Shown: positions 1-9,108, numbered from the stretch's first letter. The stretch: DNA of 64,000 nt from Chroococcidiopsis sp. CCMEE 29 (GCF_023558375.1 NZ_CP083761.1:4109001-4173000); one strand, 5' to 3'. Translations and numbers: made by a program. The notes: generated from the letters alone by a model not told the origin.

Positions 1-420
1 AGGCATATATACCATACCCCCGCCCGAACCTCGGCGATTGCTTCTATAGTCACTGTCTTTGTTGCTGGCAGTGAGGATAATAAAGATGGTGATAAAAACC
101 AGCGCGATCGAAAGGAGTAAAATAATCCCAAAGGAGATCCGGATCAGATAAAACAGAACTCTCCAGACTTTTTGCCACCATTCTTGCAACTGCAACCGCA
201 AAAACTTGTTTCGGAGAATCGTCCGGAAGTTTTTGGGAAACAGATAAACCATTTCGCCCGACTCGGCTACCTGCAAGTGTCCACCAGCATCGGAGGCAAG
301 AGCCAATAATCCTTGTTGAGTTAAATCGACATTCAAGCCTGCTTGAGCAGCTACGTCTCCAACAGTGACGCGGTAGCCCAGCTGTTCTACAGCTTGCATA
401 ATGGTGGGATTGGGAGCCAT
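1..420 (-). CDS. Conserved cyanobacterial membrane protein, C-terminus off window
   Basis: The minus-strand frame opens with ATG at 420 (MAPNPTIMQAVEQLGYRVTV) and stays open to the left edge, giving 140 codons without a stop. The first 80 residues look soluble and resemble a small winged-helix-like domain (GDVAAQAGLNVDLTQQGLLAL). A basic stretch follows (about residues 83-97), then a hydrophobic segment near residues 105-138 that should cross the membrane. The visible tail is Ser/Arg/Gly rich. It looks like a family conserved across cyanobacteria, but I know no function for it. The C-terminus lies outside the window. Confidence 0.75.
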   Translation of the reverse strand, partial: MAPNPTIMQAVEQLGYRVTVGDVAAQAGLNVDLTQQGLLALASDAGGHLQVAESGEMVYLFPKNFRTILRNKFLRLQLQEWWQKVWRVLFYLIRISFGIILLLSIALVFITIFIILTASNKDSDYRSNRRGSGGGMVYMP

Positions 421-606
421 GCTCTTCCCTCGCTTAAAAAGTAGTCTTCTTTAAGTATAAAGTTCTGTCTTGATTTAGTTCGCATAGGCAAGGCTAAACG
501 AGAAAAGCTCCTGCACTCCAAACATCTCAGGACATAATTAAAGCAGTTCCAGTAGAAAAATTGTCCCATTCAGCCCTGCCATTTACGGATTTAGCTAGAG
601 CCAACT

Positions 607-1293
607 ATGAGTAACACTTCTAGTAGTCATCATGCAGCTAGCACTTCTGAGGCATACAATGCTCTAGCTGAAGTCAGATTGCCTGCAGAGAAGCGGTTAA
701 CTTTATACGATGTCAGTTGGGACACCTATGAAAAGTTGCTAGAAGCGTTTGGCGAGCATCGGGCAGCACGACTGACTTACGATCAGGGAGTGTTAGAGTT
801 CATGGTTCCCTTAGAAGAACATGAAAATCCCAGCGACTTGATTGGTGTTTTTATTCGCACCTTGGTCGAACAGAGTGACTGGAATATCAAAAGTTTGGCA
901 TCTACTACCCTCAAGCGCTCTGACCTGAAAAAGGGAGCTGAACCAGATCGATGCTACTACATTCAAAATGAATCCCTAGTTAGAGGCAGAATAGTTAATC
1001 TCAACCAAGATCCGCCACCAGATTTAGTAGTGGAAGTAGACATTACTCACACTGACATTGACAAGAATAAACTATATGCGCGGCTGGGAATACCAGAGTT
1101 TTGGCGCTATGATGGCGAAGTCCTGAGAATTTATCAACTTCAATCAGGAGAATATCAGGAGGTAGCAACTAGTCCAACGTTTCCTTGGGTACATAAGGAA
1201 GTCTTCTATCAATTTTTGCAGCAATGTCAAACTCAGGGAGAAGCCCAAGCTAATCGGCAACTCCGCCATTGGGTACAAGCGCAACTAGCATAA
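607..1293 (+). CDS. Uma2 family (DUF820) restriction-endonuclease-fold protein
   Basis: 228 residues. The family has the PD-(D/E)XK nuclease fold and is greatly expanded in cyanobacteria; the biological role is mostly unknown. Family signatures are the early LYDVSWDTYEKLLEAFGEH segment and the core with PDLVVEVDITHTDIDKNK and the following LGIPEFWRYDG, which carry the acidic and lysine residues of the fold. The length is slightly above the usual 180-200 because of an N-terminal Ser/Ala-rich leader and a Gln/Ala-rich tail. It stands alone on the plus strand. A second, divergent Uma2 gene lies at 33168-33752. Confidence 0.85.
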   Translation: MSNTSSSHHAASTSEAYNALAEVRLPAEKRLTLYDVSWDTYEKLLEAFGEHRAARLTYDQGVLEFMVPLEEHENPSDLIGVFIRTLVEQSDWNIKSLASTTLKRSDLKKGAEPDRCYYIQNESLVRGRIVNLNQDPPPDLVVEVDITHTDIDKNKLYARLGIPEFWRYDGEVLRIYQLQSGEYQEVATSPTFPWVHKEVFYQFLQQCQTQGEAQANRQLRHWVQAQLA

Positions 1294-1362
1294 TTGCCTG
1301 TGCCTGAACAACCCTGACCCTGATGGAATAGGCAACCTATTCACCTGTGATGCCTATCGTAC

Positions 1363-2088
1363 TCAACGGTTAACCGTATTCGCCGACTGGTTAAATAACA
1401 AAGATCGCGACTTTTCGATATCGAGTACCTGATCCTTAAACGCCTCTGCCTTCTCATAAGCACGAACTGTTGCTGGACGTGCCTGAATCATCTCAAACCA
1501 GCGCTTCAGGTTGGGAAAATCCTCTAGCTTCTGGTTTTGACGCTCGTGCGGTACAATCCAGGGATAAGCAGCGATATCAGCAATCGAATAGCTGCTGCCA
1601 GCAACAAACTCGCGATCGCTCAGTCGTCGATCGAGCACTGCATACAAGCGTCCTGTCTCCTTCACATAGCGATCAATAGCATAGGGAATTTTTTCAGGAG
1701 CGTACTGGTTAAAATGGTGGTTCTGCCCAGCCATCGGTCCCAGACCTCCCATCTGCCAAAATAGCCACTCGAGGACTTCAACGCGATCGCGTAGATCGGC
1801 TGGAATCAGCTTCCCAGTTTTTTCCGCTAGGTACAGCAAGATCGCACCAGATTCAAACACCGAAATTGGCTCGCCACCATCCGCAGGTTCATGGTCAACG
1901 ATCGCAGGTATGCGATTGTTGGGTGCAATCTTGAGAAAGTCAGGTTTAAACTGATCGCCAGTGCCAATATTAACAGGAACAATCGTGTAGGATAGCCCAG
2001 TTTCCTCCAGGAACATCGTGATCTTATGACCGTTTGGTGTTGTCCAATAGTAAAGCTCAATCACTAGTTGTTTCTCCCGATCTTGCAA
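1363..2088 (-). CDS. Glutathione S-transferase family protein (YfcG/YghU-like)
   Basis: 241 residues. The N-terminal thioredoxin-like GST domain starts at IELYYWTTPNGHKITMFLEE, with the TPNG signature of the bacterial Nu-class/YfcG disulfide-bond oxidoreductases, and includes NNRIPAIVDHE and VFESGAILLYLAEKTGKL, the usual glutathione-binding elements. The helical C-terminal domain runs from about residue 100, with SIADIAAYPW typical of GSTs. Family members reduce small disulfides or conjugate glutathione in the cytosol. The start may be ATG at 2088 or an internal GTG about eight codons later, just before IELYYW. Downstream of trxA on the same strand (64 bp gap), suggesting a shared redox role. 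Confidence 0.85.
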   Translation of the reverse strand: MQDREKQLVIELYYWTTPNGHKITMFLEETGLSYTIVPVNIGTGDQFKPDFLKIAPNNRIPAIVDHEPADGGEPISVFESGAILLYLAEKTGKLIPADLRDRVEVLEWLFWQMGGLGPMAGQNHHFNQYAPEKIPYAIDRYVKETGRLYAVLDRRLSDREFVAGSSYSIADIAAYPWIVPHERQNQKLEDFPNLKRWFEMIQARPATVRAYEKAEAFKDQVLDIEKSRSLLFNQSANTVNR

Positions 2089-2152
2089 TCATTCTTTCTG
2101 ATTTTTGTCAGCAATCCGCTCTAATGCTGCGATCGCAGCCATTTACCGTGTC

Positions 2153-2476
2153 TCAAACATACTTGTCCAAGGTTGTGGACAAAGTTGTTTTTGGAACAGC
2201 ACCTACAACGGTATCGACTTGCTGACCTCCCTTAAAAATCATCAGTGTGGGGATGCTGCGGATACTATATTGACTGGCAACACTCGGATTTTCATCGGTG
2301 TTAAGCTTGACAACTTTAACCTTTCCGTTGTATTGCCCTGCAACTTCATCAACCATAGGAGCCACCATTCTACAGGGACCACACCAAGGAGCCCAAAAAT
2401 CAACCAAAACCGGAAGCTCGCTCTCAATCACTTCTTGCTGAAACGTGGAGTCTGTAACTTGCATAACTGAAGACAT
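2153..2476 (-). CDS. trxA: Thioredoxin
   Basis: 107 residues, the standard length of bacterial thioredoxin. The active site WCGPC is at residues 31-35 (Cys32/Cys35), preceded by LVDFWAP; the cis-proline loop is in [11 protein letters not shown]. It reduces protein disulfides in the cytosol, taking electrons from thioredoxin reductase or from ferredoxin-thioredoxin reductase (ftrC lies at 62192). It is transcribed divergently from an ArsR-type regulator gene 79 bp away and is followed by a GST gene on the same strand. That layout suggests a redox-responsive unit, which is inference. Confidence 0.95.
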   Translation of the reverse strand: MSSVMQVTDSTFQQEVIESELPVLVDFWAPWCGPCRMVAPMVDEVAGQYNGKVKVVKLNTDENPSVASQYSIRSIPTLMIFKGGQQVDTVVGAVPKTTLSTTLDKYV

Positions 2477-2555
2477 AGTTGACCCCTGCCCTTATCTAAT
2501 ATTTCGAAAATCTCGAACAATTAAACTATAGACTTATTTATGAGATAATGCAACT
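2477..2555. promoter_or_regulatory. Divergent trxA / arsR-type intergenic region
   Basis: This 79-bp AT-rich spacer must hold the promoters of trxA (minus) and the ArsR-type regulator (plus). A loose dyad runs from TCTCGAACAATTAA to TTATTTATGAGA (about 2510-2545), a plausible site for an ArsR-family dimer. The symmetry is imperfect, so the operator assignment is tentative. Confidence 0.35.
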
Positions 2556-2915
2556 ATGAGACTGCTTTACCACCCAGATAGAAAAGATATTTCTTTGGCA
2601 GGTGTGCTTTATGCGCTAGGTGACCCGATTCGGCTCGAAATCGTGAAGCGATTGGCAACGAAGGGAGAACAAGCCTGTGGCGCTTTGGAGTTCCCGATCG
2701 CTAAATCAACAATGTCCCACCACTTTAGAGTTTTACGGGAGTCAGGTATTCTATACTGCCGTAAAGAAGGAACGCAACACATCAATTCCCTTCGTCGTGA
2801 GGATTTAGATGCTCGTTTTCCTGGCTTACTAGATACAGTGTTACAGGCGGCTGGAACTTGCCCTGCTCCCCCTGTCTCCCCTGCCTCTTCGGTCAGGAGG
2901 CAGCAAAGATGTTAG
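2556..2915 (+). CDS. ArsR/SmtB family winged-helix transcriptional regulator
   Basis: 119 residues. The core MRLLYHPDRKDISLAGVLYA leads into ALGDPIRLEIVKRL, the classic ArsR opening, and the recognition helix is AKSTMSHHFRVLRESGIL. The metal-site ELCVCDL motif of ArsR/SmtB metal sensors is missing; a single cysteine (GEQACGALE) lies in the equivalent area, which fits a redox or small-molecule sensor better than a metal sensor. Divergent from trxA. The last 20 or so residues are Pro/Ser/Arg rich and encoded by a C-rich low-complexity stretch (about 2861-2890) resembling repeats common between cyanobacterial genes, so the original C-terminus may have been altered. Confidence 0.85.
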   Translation: MRLLYHPDRKDISLAGVLYALGDPIRLEIVKRLATKGEQACGALEFPIAKSTMSHHFRVLRESGILYCRKEGTQHINSLRREDLDARFPGLLDTVLQAAGTCPAPPVSPASSVRRQQRC

Positions 2916-2952
2916 AATCCAGCCTGAGAGAAAGAAGTGTAGGGTAAAATCA

Positions 2953-4386
2953 ATGTCGGTAGCCAGTAGAAAAATTAAGTTTGGTACAGACGGCTGGCGG
3001 GGTATAATTGCCGACGATTTCACATTCGAGCGCTTAGCTCTAGTCGCGCCAATCGCGGCAAAGGTATTGTCACAAACCTACAGTGATACTGTGGGTAACA
3101 ATACAGTTATTGTGGGCTACGATCGCCGTTTTATGGCAGAAGATTTTGCCCGCAGAACGGCTGAGGCAGTGAGTGCAGCAGGATTTGATGTGTTGCTTGC
3201 TGATACCTATGCCCCAACTCCGGCTTTTAGCTTAGCGGTCAAGCACCATAATGCCTTAGGTGCCTTAGTAATTACAGCTAGCCATAATCCTGGTAGCTAT
3301 TTAGGCTTGAAAGTCAAGGGAGCTTTTGGTGGATCGGTTCCTCCGGAAGTAACCCAAAAAATTGAAGCACTATTTGCTGAAGCCTCATCGCCGATGCGCT
3401 CCGCTGGGAAGATAGAGATGTTCAATCCTTGGCCCAGTTATTGCGAAACCCTCCGGGCTAAAGTCGATATCGCCCAAATTCGAGAGGCGATCGCTCAAGG
3501 GAAGCTAGCAGTATTTGCTGATGTGATGCATGGTGCAGCAGCTGGAGGACTAGCTCAGCTGTTGGAAGTGCCAGTGCAAGAGATAAACAGCGAGCGCGAC
3601 CCCTTATTTGGTGGCAGTGCGCCGGAACCTTTGCCTCGTTACTTGAGTTACCTGTTCCGATTGATCCGGAGTTATCAGCGAGAGGAAGGCGCTTTAGCTG
3701 TAGGGTTAGTGTTTGATGGTGATAGCGATCGCATCGCAGCGGTGGATGGACAGGGAAATTTCCTGAGTTCCCAAGTGCTGATCCCGATATTGATTGAACA
3801 CTTGGCAGTCAGGCGAGATTTTAGCGGTGAAGTAGTCAAAACGGTTAGTGGTTCTGACTTGATTCCGCGCGTTGCTGCTTTATACCAACTGCCAGTGTAT
3901 GAAACTCCAATTGGGTACAAATACATCGCCGATCGCATGTTAGAAACCCACGTGTTGTTGGGTGGTGAAGAGTCGGGCGGCATTGGCTATGGGACTCACA
4001 TCCCAGAAAGAGATGCTCTGTTGTCGGCCCTATATCTACTAGAGGCGATCACTAAGTCTGGACTTGATTTAAGTGAACTCTATAAGCAATTGCAGGAGAA
4101 AACGGGCTTGACCTCCGTCTATGACCGGATCGATCTGCCGCTTGCCAGTATGAACGTGCGATCGCGCCTGTTATCACAATTGCAAAATCAACCCCTAAAG
4201 GAAATTGCTGGACAATCAGTGGTAGATTGCCTGACGATTGACGGCTATAAATTCCGCTTAGCTGATGATAGTTGGCTAATGATTCGTTTCAGTGGCACTG
4301 AACCAGTTTTACGCCTATACTGTGAAGCCTCTAGCCTACAGCAAGTACATCAAACTCTAGCTTGGGCAAAACATTGGGCAGAATGA
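2953..4386 (+). CDS. Phosphoglucomutase/phosphomannomutase family protein
   Basis: 477 residues of the alpha-D-phosphohexomutase superfamily, which interconverts hexose 1- and 6-phosphates through a phosphoserine. The four-domain pattern is visible: N-terminal IKFGTDGWRGIIADDF, catalytic loop ITASHNPGSY with Ser110, metal-binding loop DGDSDRIAAVD, sugar-binding loop GGEESGGIGYGTHIPERD, and phosphate-binding RFSGTEPVLRLY near the C-terminus. A separate GlmM is encoded at 17585-19093, so this one more likely acts on glucose or mannose phosphates for glycogen, sucrose or cell-surface sugars. Substrate cannot be fixed from sequence. ATG at 2953 places the conserved GTDGWRG at the usual position. 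Confidence 0.88.
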   Translation: MSVASRKIKFGTDGWRGIIADDFTFERLALVAPIAAKVLSQTYSDTVGNNTVIVGYDRRFMAEDFARRTAEAVSAAGFDVLLADTYAPTPAFSLAVKHHNALGALVITASHNPGSYLGLKVKGAFGGSVPPEVTQKIEALFAEASSPMRSAGKIEMFNPWPSYCETLRAKVDIAQIREAIAQGKLAVFADVMHGAAAGGLAQLLEVPVQEINSERDPLFGGSAPEPLPRYLSYLFRLIRSYQREEGALAVGLVFDGDSDRIAAVDGQGNFLSSQVLIPILIEHLAVRRDFSGEVVKTVSGSDLIPRVAALYQLPVYETPIGYKYIADRMLETHVLLGGEESGGIGYGTHIPERDALLSALYLLEAITKSGLDLSELYKQLQEKTGLTSVYDRIDLPLASMNVRSRLLSQLQNQPLKEIAGQSVVDCLTIDGYKFRLADDSWLMIRFSGTEPVLRLYCEASSLQQVHQTLAWAKHWAE

Positions 4387-4418
4387 AGAGAGCAGGTGAG
4401 CGAGTAGTTTGAAAACAG

Positions 4419-4544
4419 GTATCATAGCAAATCCGGCTCAGTCACTTTTTTTTCCAGTAGTCCGCGACGGCGGACTTTGTTCGTGTAGCCGCGACTTCTA
4501 GTCGCCAGGGTTGAAAGGGAGCTATAAAAGTGAACTTGGTATCA
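4419..4544. repeat. Dispersed repeat element A (shared core with element B)
   Basis: An intergenic element about 126 bp long. It begins GGTATCATAGCAAATCCGG and ends TTGGTATCAG. Its core of about 60 bp (4450-4512) contains the short dyad GTCCGCGACGGCGGAC. The core is nearly identical to 25440-25502 (element B), and both cores end with AAAAGTG. The ends resemble those of a third element at 22463-22590. Non-coding; the form suggests a MITE-like or REP-like repeat. Confidence 0.6.
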
Positions 4545-4624
4545 GTAATAGAATAGACAATTACCTTAGCTTGTATGCCTTAGTCTTAAAGCTAGCTTGT
4601 CTAGCTTGTTGACCAAGATATGTT

Positions 4625-4885
4625 ATGAAGGCACTCAAAGAATATTTGAGTAGTTTATTCAATAAAGAATTCATCCCCACTGGGTTAAAGACTGCTATAT
4701 TTGTGGGTTCTCTCTTGTTTTTAATTAATCACGGGGCTGCATTCTTCCGAGGAGAGATGAATTTTGAGCGCTGGACTTCTGTATGCATTACTTACCTGAT
4801 GCCTTATCTTGTCAATGTTCACGGTCAACAAGCTTATCGTCGTAAGCTATTACGTCAACATCGACATAGACAAGAGGCAAATTAA
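4625..4885 (+). CDS. NrtS-like small membrane protein (nitrate/nitrite transport)
   Basis: 86 residues. Two hydrophobic segments can be seen: TGLKTAIFVGSLLFLINHGA (about residues 19-38) and the VCITYLMPYLVNVHG region (about 53-67). A basic tail (RRKLLRQHRHRQ) follows. Size, the INHG and LMPYLVNVHGQ motifs and topology resemble NrtS, a small two-helix nitrate/nitrite transporter reported from cyanobacteria. I recognise the family by memory only, so the transport role is an inference. Its stop codon overlaps the rdgB start (TAATG), so the two are probably cotranscribed. glnB, a nitrogen regulator, lies nearby but on the other strand. Confidence 0.6.
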   Translation: MKALKEYLSSLFNKEFIPTGLKTAIFVGSLLFLINHGAAFFRGEMNFERWTSVCITYLMPYLVNVHGQQAYRRKLLRQHRHRQEAN

Positions 4886-5493
4886 TGAATCCAAAATCCA
4901 AAATCCAAAATCCAAAATTGCTGGTGGTTGCCACTGGTAATCCAGGTAAGCTAAGAGAAATGCAGGCTTACTTAGCTGATTTTGGCTGGGAATTAACTCT
5001 TAAGCCAGCAGACCTGGAAGTAGAGGAAACCGGAAGCACGTTTGCTGCCAATGCTTGGCTCAAAGCGTCTCAAGTAGCAAAAGCAACAGGAAACTGGGCG
5101 ATCGCCGATGATTCTGGTTTACAAGTTGATGCCCTCGATGGTGTTCCTGGCGTTTACTCAGCTCGTTATGGCAAAACTGATGCTGAGCGGATTTCACGGT
5201 TGTTGGAAGAACTAGGTGACGAACCGAACCGACAAGCTCAATTCGTCTGTGCAGTAGCGATCGCCAGTCCCGATGGAGTTATCGTCCTTCAAACAGAGGG
5301 AATCTGTCGCGGCGAAATTCTCCACACGCCACGAGGCGCTGGCGGGTTCGGCTACGACCCGATTTTTTATGTCCCAGCTTACAAGATGACCTTTGCAGAA
5401 ATGACACCAGAACTGAAGCGGGAAATTAGCCATCGCGGTCAAGCCTTCCAAAGGTTACTTCCCCAACTGGCGATTTTAGATTTTAGATTTTAG
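4885..5493 (+). CDS. rdgB: XTP/dITP pyrophosphatase (RdgB/HAM1 family)
   Basis: 202 residues. The enzyme hydrolyses non-canonical purine nucleoside triphosphates (XTP, ITP, dITP) to keep them out of nucleic acids. Visible family motifs are VVATGNPGKLREMQAYL at the start, FAANAWLKA, AIADDSGLQVDAL, GVYSARYG and the substrate-binding GGFGYDPIFYVP near the end. Starting at ATG 4885 adds an unusual leader (MNPKSKIQNPK) encoded by four AATCCAA heptamers. TTG at 4918 or GTG at 4924 would give the family's normal N-terminus. The C-terminal tail and the stop codon lie in a second heptamer run (5472-5493). Confidence 0.92.
   Translation: MNPKSKIQNPKLLVVATGNPGKLREMQAYLADFGWELTLKPADLEVEETGSTFAANAWLKASQVAKATGNWAIADDSGLQVDALDGVPGVYSARYGKTDAERISRLLEELGDEPNRQAQFVCAVAIASPDGVIVLQTEGICRGEILHTPRGAGGFGYDPIFYVPAYKMTFAEMTPELKREISHRGQAFQRLLPQLAILDFRF
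4888..4915. repeat. STRR: four AATCCAA heptamers in the rdgB start
   Basis: Four perfect tandem copies of AATCCAA directly after ATG 4885, followed by a partial copy. Similar units occur at 5506-5513, 5557-5567 and 25596-25613. Because 28 bp is not a multiple of three, any change in copy number other than by three would shift the ATG 4885 frame. Confidence 0.8.
5472..5493. repeat. STRR: three GATTTTA heptamers at the rdgB end
   Basis: Three tandem GATTTTA units that encode the last residues of RdgB (LDFRF) and its TAG stop codon. The unit is nearly the reverse complement of the AATCCAA-type repeats around it, so this is probably the same repeat class in the other orientation. Confidence 0.7.
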
Positions 5494-5567
5494 TTCAATC
5501 CAAAATCGCGCTACTTTGCAAGGGCGGGGGAACCCCCGCACGCAAGTGGCTGCAAAATCCAAAATCC

Positions 5568-5945
<378 letters not shown>

Positions 5946-6202
5946 TTAACTTCTGCCTTAATAAGGAAAAGCTACCACCATGTGGTTTTAGAAGAGTTAA
6001 TCACAGAATGATTCAGTAAAGTTCAGCAAATTCAGTTATTTAGTGTAATGCCTCTAGGGCGCTGTGTTTGATCTCGTGAGGTACAAGTGTATAGACAGCA
6101 TGAACCTTTAGATATCATCCAACCGTCAGAGTGATTAGTAACAAGTGATACGTTTGATTGGAGCGATCGCCTCCTCATGATGGGTCAACTGAATATTAAA
6201 GC

Positions 6203-6775
6203 TCAACGATTGGATAATAGGGGACGGACAATCAAATAACTAGCGCCAAAAGCTGTGATGATAATCAGCAAGATAGCGATCGCTAATCTCCTACCACTAA
6301 TTTCTGAAGCAGTTTCGGGTCGGTAACGGCGACGGTAACTACTTGCCTCCTCTTCTGTAAACAAGTTTTCTGAAAACCCCGATCTAGCTTCCCCAATTGG
6401 GAACGAACCTTCAACGGCACTGCGACCAGATTTCAGTGGTTGAGCACTCCGGTGCAGGGAACGCGGTACTGATACCGGACGACCAGGTTCGGGTCTGGAA
6501 TCGGGCTGATGATGGGTGACATAGGTCCTGTTAACTACAGTAGAATCGACCACTTGCTGTAGTTGCAAAACGGACTGAACAGCTTTTTCAATTTCTTGCC
6601 GCAGTTGTTGATTGTGTTTAGCTAACTGTTGGTTTTGGCCATTGAGGGAGTCCAACATTGCCTGTGCTGCTTGCAACTCTGCTGCCAGTTCCCGGTAGAC
6701 CGACAATGGTACAGAAGGAGAGTAAGCATAGTTTCCAGTTGGGATGTTGTGACCAGAGGTTGTGCTTGATCGCAT
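6203..6775 (-). CDS. Conserved hypothetical with coiled coil and C-terminal anchor
   Basis: 190 residues. Residues about 25-80 (YRELAAELQAAQAMLDSLNG, then QNQQLAKHNQQLRQEIEKA) form a probable coiled coil. A polar, Pro/Arg/Ser-rich linker follows. The end has one hydrophobic segment (LAIAILLIIITAFGASYLIV), so it is probably a tail-anchored membrane protein. The coiled-coil block looks conserved among cyanobacteria, but I know no function. No partner is suggested by neighbours; glnB lies downstream about 290 bp away on the same strand, with its own intergenic region. Confidence 0.75.
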   Translation of the reverse strand: MRSSTTSGHNIPTGNYAYSPSVPLSVYRELAAELQAAQAMLDSLNGQNQQLAKHNQQLRQEIEKAVQSVLQLQQVVDSTVVNRTYVTHHQPDSRPEPGRPVSVPRSLHRSAQPLKSGRSAVEGSFPIGEARSGFSENLFTEEEASSYRRRYRPETASEISGRRLAIAILLIIITAFGASYLIVRPLLSNR

Positions 6776-6914
6776 CGGTAGCGTGGCAAAAAGAAAGGAA
6801 CGTCATCAGTTTAGCCAGATCTAGTATCAGCTCCAGCTAGCCTATAAGACTATGCTGAAGAATAGTCGAAATTAGCACAATTTGATCGCTATTTCTGCAA
6901 AAAGATTCTCGTAG

Positions 6915-7733
6915 TCAACCACGCTCTTTACACAGTGGAAAAAAGTGTCCCACTGGACCGGGTCCTTTGCCAATATCCAAGGCGTACTTTAGTGCCGTGG
7001 TGACATATTCCTTTGCCTTTCTGATAGCTGTCAGTTGCTCTTGGGAGTGAGCAAGATTTGCGGCGATCGCTGCAGCCAGTGTACAACCTGTACCATGGGT
7101 GTTATTCGTATCTACCAAGGTTGTGGTTAAAGTCTCCATCTGGTGACCATTAAACCAGACATCAACACCGCGCAAGTTGCCTGTCATTCCTCCCCCTTTA
7201 ACTAACACAGCCTTAGCATTCAGAGTTTGGTAAATCCGTTCAGCGGCAACTTTCATTTCATCAAGGCTATCAATCTCTAAGCCACTCAATAGTTTAGCTT
7301 CGTAACGGTTGGGTGTTACCACAGCTGCCAAAGGAATGAGACGATCCCGGAGAGTTGTCACCGCCGCATCATCAATCAACTGAGCACCTGTGCGCGATAC
7401 CATTACTGGATCGACAACTAGATTATCAATCCCTAAAGCTTCTATTTGTTGTGCTACGGCAGTGATAATTTCCTGGTTAAGCAACATACCAGTTTTAACG
7501 GCTTGTACACCAATATCCTGAATCACTGCCTGAATTTGAGCCACAACAGCTGCTGCTGGCAAAGCGTCAACCCGCGTTACTTCTAGGGTATTTTGTGCCG
7601 TTATGCAAGTTAGAGCGCTAGTGCCGTGGACGCAATGGAAAGCAAAAGTACGTAAATCTGCTTGAATTCCCGCTCCGCCACCACTATCGGAGCCAGCAAT
7701 TGTCAAAGCAACGGGTACGCTTGGTGTTGTCAC
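6915..7733 (-). CDS. thiD: Hydroxymethylpyrimidine/phosphomethylpyrimidine kinase
   Basis: 272 residues, usual for ThiD. It phosphorylates HMP and then HMP-phosphate for thiamine synthesis. Ribokinase-superfamily signatures are clear: ALTIAGSDSGGGAGIQADLR at the N-terminus, VVDPVMVSRTG in the middle, AVLVKGGGMTG, and the C-terminal anion hole DTNNTHGTGCTLAAAIA, whose Cys/Gly region is the catalytic end. Start ATG 7733 gives the normal N-terminus. No other thiamine gene is next to it. Confidence 0.95.
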   Translation of the reverse strand: MTTPSVPVALTIAGSDSGGGAGIQADLRTFAFHCVHGTSALTCITAQNTLEVTRVDALPAAAVVAQIQAVIQDIGVQAVKTGMLLNQEIITAVAQQIEALGIDNLVVDPVMVSRTGAQLIDDAAVTTLRDRLIPLAAVVTPNRYEAKLLSGLEIDSLDEMKVAAERIYQTLNAKAVLVKGGGMTGNLRGVDVWFNGHQMETLTTTLVDTNNTHGTGCTLAAAIAANLAHSQEQLTAIRKAKEYVTTALKYALDIGKGPGPVGHFFPLCKERG

Positions 7734-7813
7734 AACTTTCCTCTAATTGCATCTATTCTACACAGGTTACAAAGCGACATCAGAGGAATTTACAATAATA
7801 TTGCCACAGAATC

Positions 7814-8584
7814 TTAAGAAACTTCCTTCTGCATTTTGTAAATTACTGGTAAATTCCACCAGGGAACATGGGGATATTCATGATGTTCTTGATGGTAGCC
7901 AAAATGATAGCAACTAATAAATGACCAGAAAATCGGTAAGGAATTACTTTGAGCACGATGAATATTGTTATAGCCTCCTTCTGGTTCCTTGTGAGGTAAA
8001 AAACTGCCAAAATAAAACAACTGTATCGAGCTTAGAATTGAGGGAATAACCCAAAATAAGAGCAGGTTATTCTCAGGAACATGTAGTATGTGATGAATAA
8101 CATGAAACGTAACTACCAAAGCTATAAGTTGTGTCCAGCTCCAGTAGCCTTTCATAAAATTTAAATACCACGCAAAGAAACTTTTGTGTGTACCATCGTG
8201 GAAGTCTGGATCTAGTGGGGTAGCAGGCTTGTGGTGGTGCAACCAATGCTTTTTGAGCAACTTATTGTAGGAAAAGAGCGCATACAATAATACTGCTACT
8301 TTACCTATAAAATGATTAATTCTGGGATGGTTAGGAAATACTACTCCATGCATAGCATCATGAGCAGTAATAAATAATCCTGTATAAAGGAATGTTTGCC
8401 ACAGTATAGCTGGCAGCATCCATAAAATAGGTAGGTTAGAGATATTCAGTGAGAGTAAAAACATTAGGCTAATCGCCCATATCCCAATAATCGCAACAGC
8501 AATTAAGATTCCTCGATATGTACTTTCACTTTTTGCAGTTTGCGCAGCTTTGATTGACGAGTAGGCTTGAGCAGATGTGGTCAT
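7814..8584 (-). CDS. crtW: Beta-carotene ketolase (CrtW type)
   Basis: 256 residues, typical of cyanobacterial CrtW. This membrane di-iron oxygenase puts 4-keto groups on beta-carotene rings, giving echinenone and canthaxanthin. The fatty-acid-hydroxylase histidine boxes are present: HDAMHG (75-80), HWLHHHKP (113-120), and HQEHHEYPH (231-239). Several hydrophobic stretches (about 25-75, 95-108, 150-170, 175-200) fit a four-helix membrane protein. Monocistronic on the minus strand, with a long AT-rich region upstream. Confidence 0.92.
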   Translation of the reverse strand: MTTSAQAYSSIKAAQTAKSESTYRGILIAVAIIGIWAISLMFLLSLNISNLPILWMLPAILWQTFLYTGLFITAHDAMHGVVFPNHPRINHFIGKVAVLLYALFSYNKLLKKHWLHHHKPATPLDPDFHDGTHKSFFAWYLNFMKGYWSWTQLIALVVTFHVIHHILHVPENNLLLFWVIPSILSSIQLFYFGSFLPHKEPEGGYNNIHRAQSNSLPIFWSFISCYHFGYHQEHHEYPHVPWWNLPVIYKMQKEVS

Positions 8585-9108
8585 GTTGGTGCAAAACTTT
8601 AGTCTAAATGTGTAACAAAAAAAAACAAAACTATTCTTCTTTAAGTATTGTAAAGCAAAATGTTACGTCTTTGTTACCTCCTTTAGGATGAAATTGAAGT
8701 AGTTAAAAACCATTCGATTCATCACAAAATAAACCAGAGCTAAAAATCAGCTCTGGAGTGCTTGAAAGCATCAATTCAAGCTGGAACGATTAGAATTTAA
8801 TTAAAAAAATAAATCAACTAAATTTAGATTGAAGATGAATATTATAAAGTTATAAAAACTAGTATTAATTAGAAGTTAAAAGCAAAGTTTATTGTTTGCC
8901 TGTAAAATAATAGATTGCTCTTGTTGATTATTTTTTATTATTGAATACCGAACATCAATCAGATGTCTATCTCTAGATACAAAGTATACACAGTCCCAAA
9001 GGATGATTTATTTATATAGCTACCTAATTATGGTTTGTTTTCTTTTACCCAGGTTTTGTCTGGTCGAGAATATCTACATCAGGTTGCCAGAAACTCTTGT
9101 GCAGTTGG
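8585..9108. other. AT-rich intergenic region upstream of crtW
   Basis: About 520 bp without a convincing gene. It is clearly more AT-rich than its surroundings (notably 8800-8960). A perfect hairpin, CCAGAGCT-N7-AGCTCTGG, lies at 8734-8756; read on the minus strand it is followed by TTTATTTT and could end a minus-strand transcript. The crtW promoter should be in the left part. An unannotated small RNA is possible but unproven. Confidence 0.45.
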
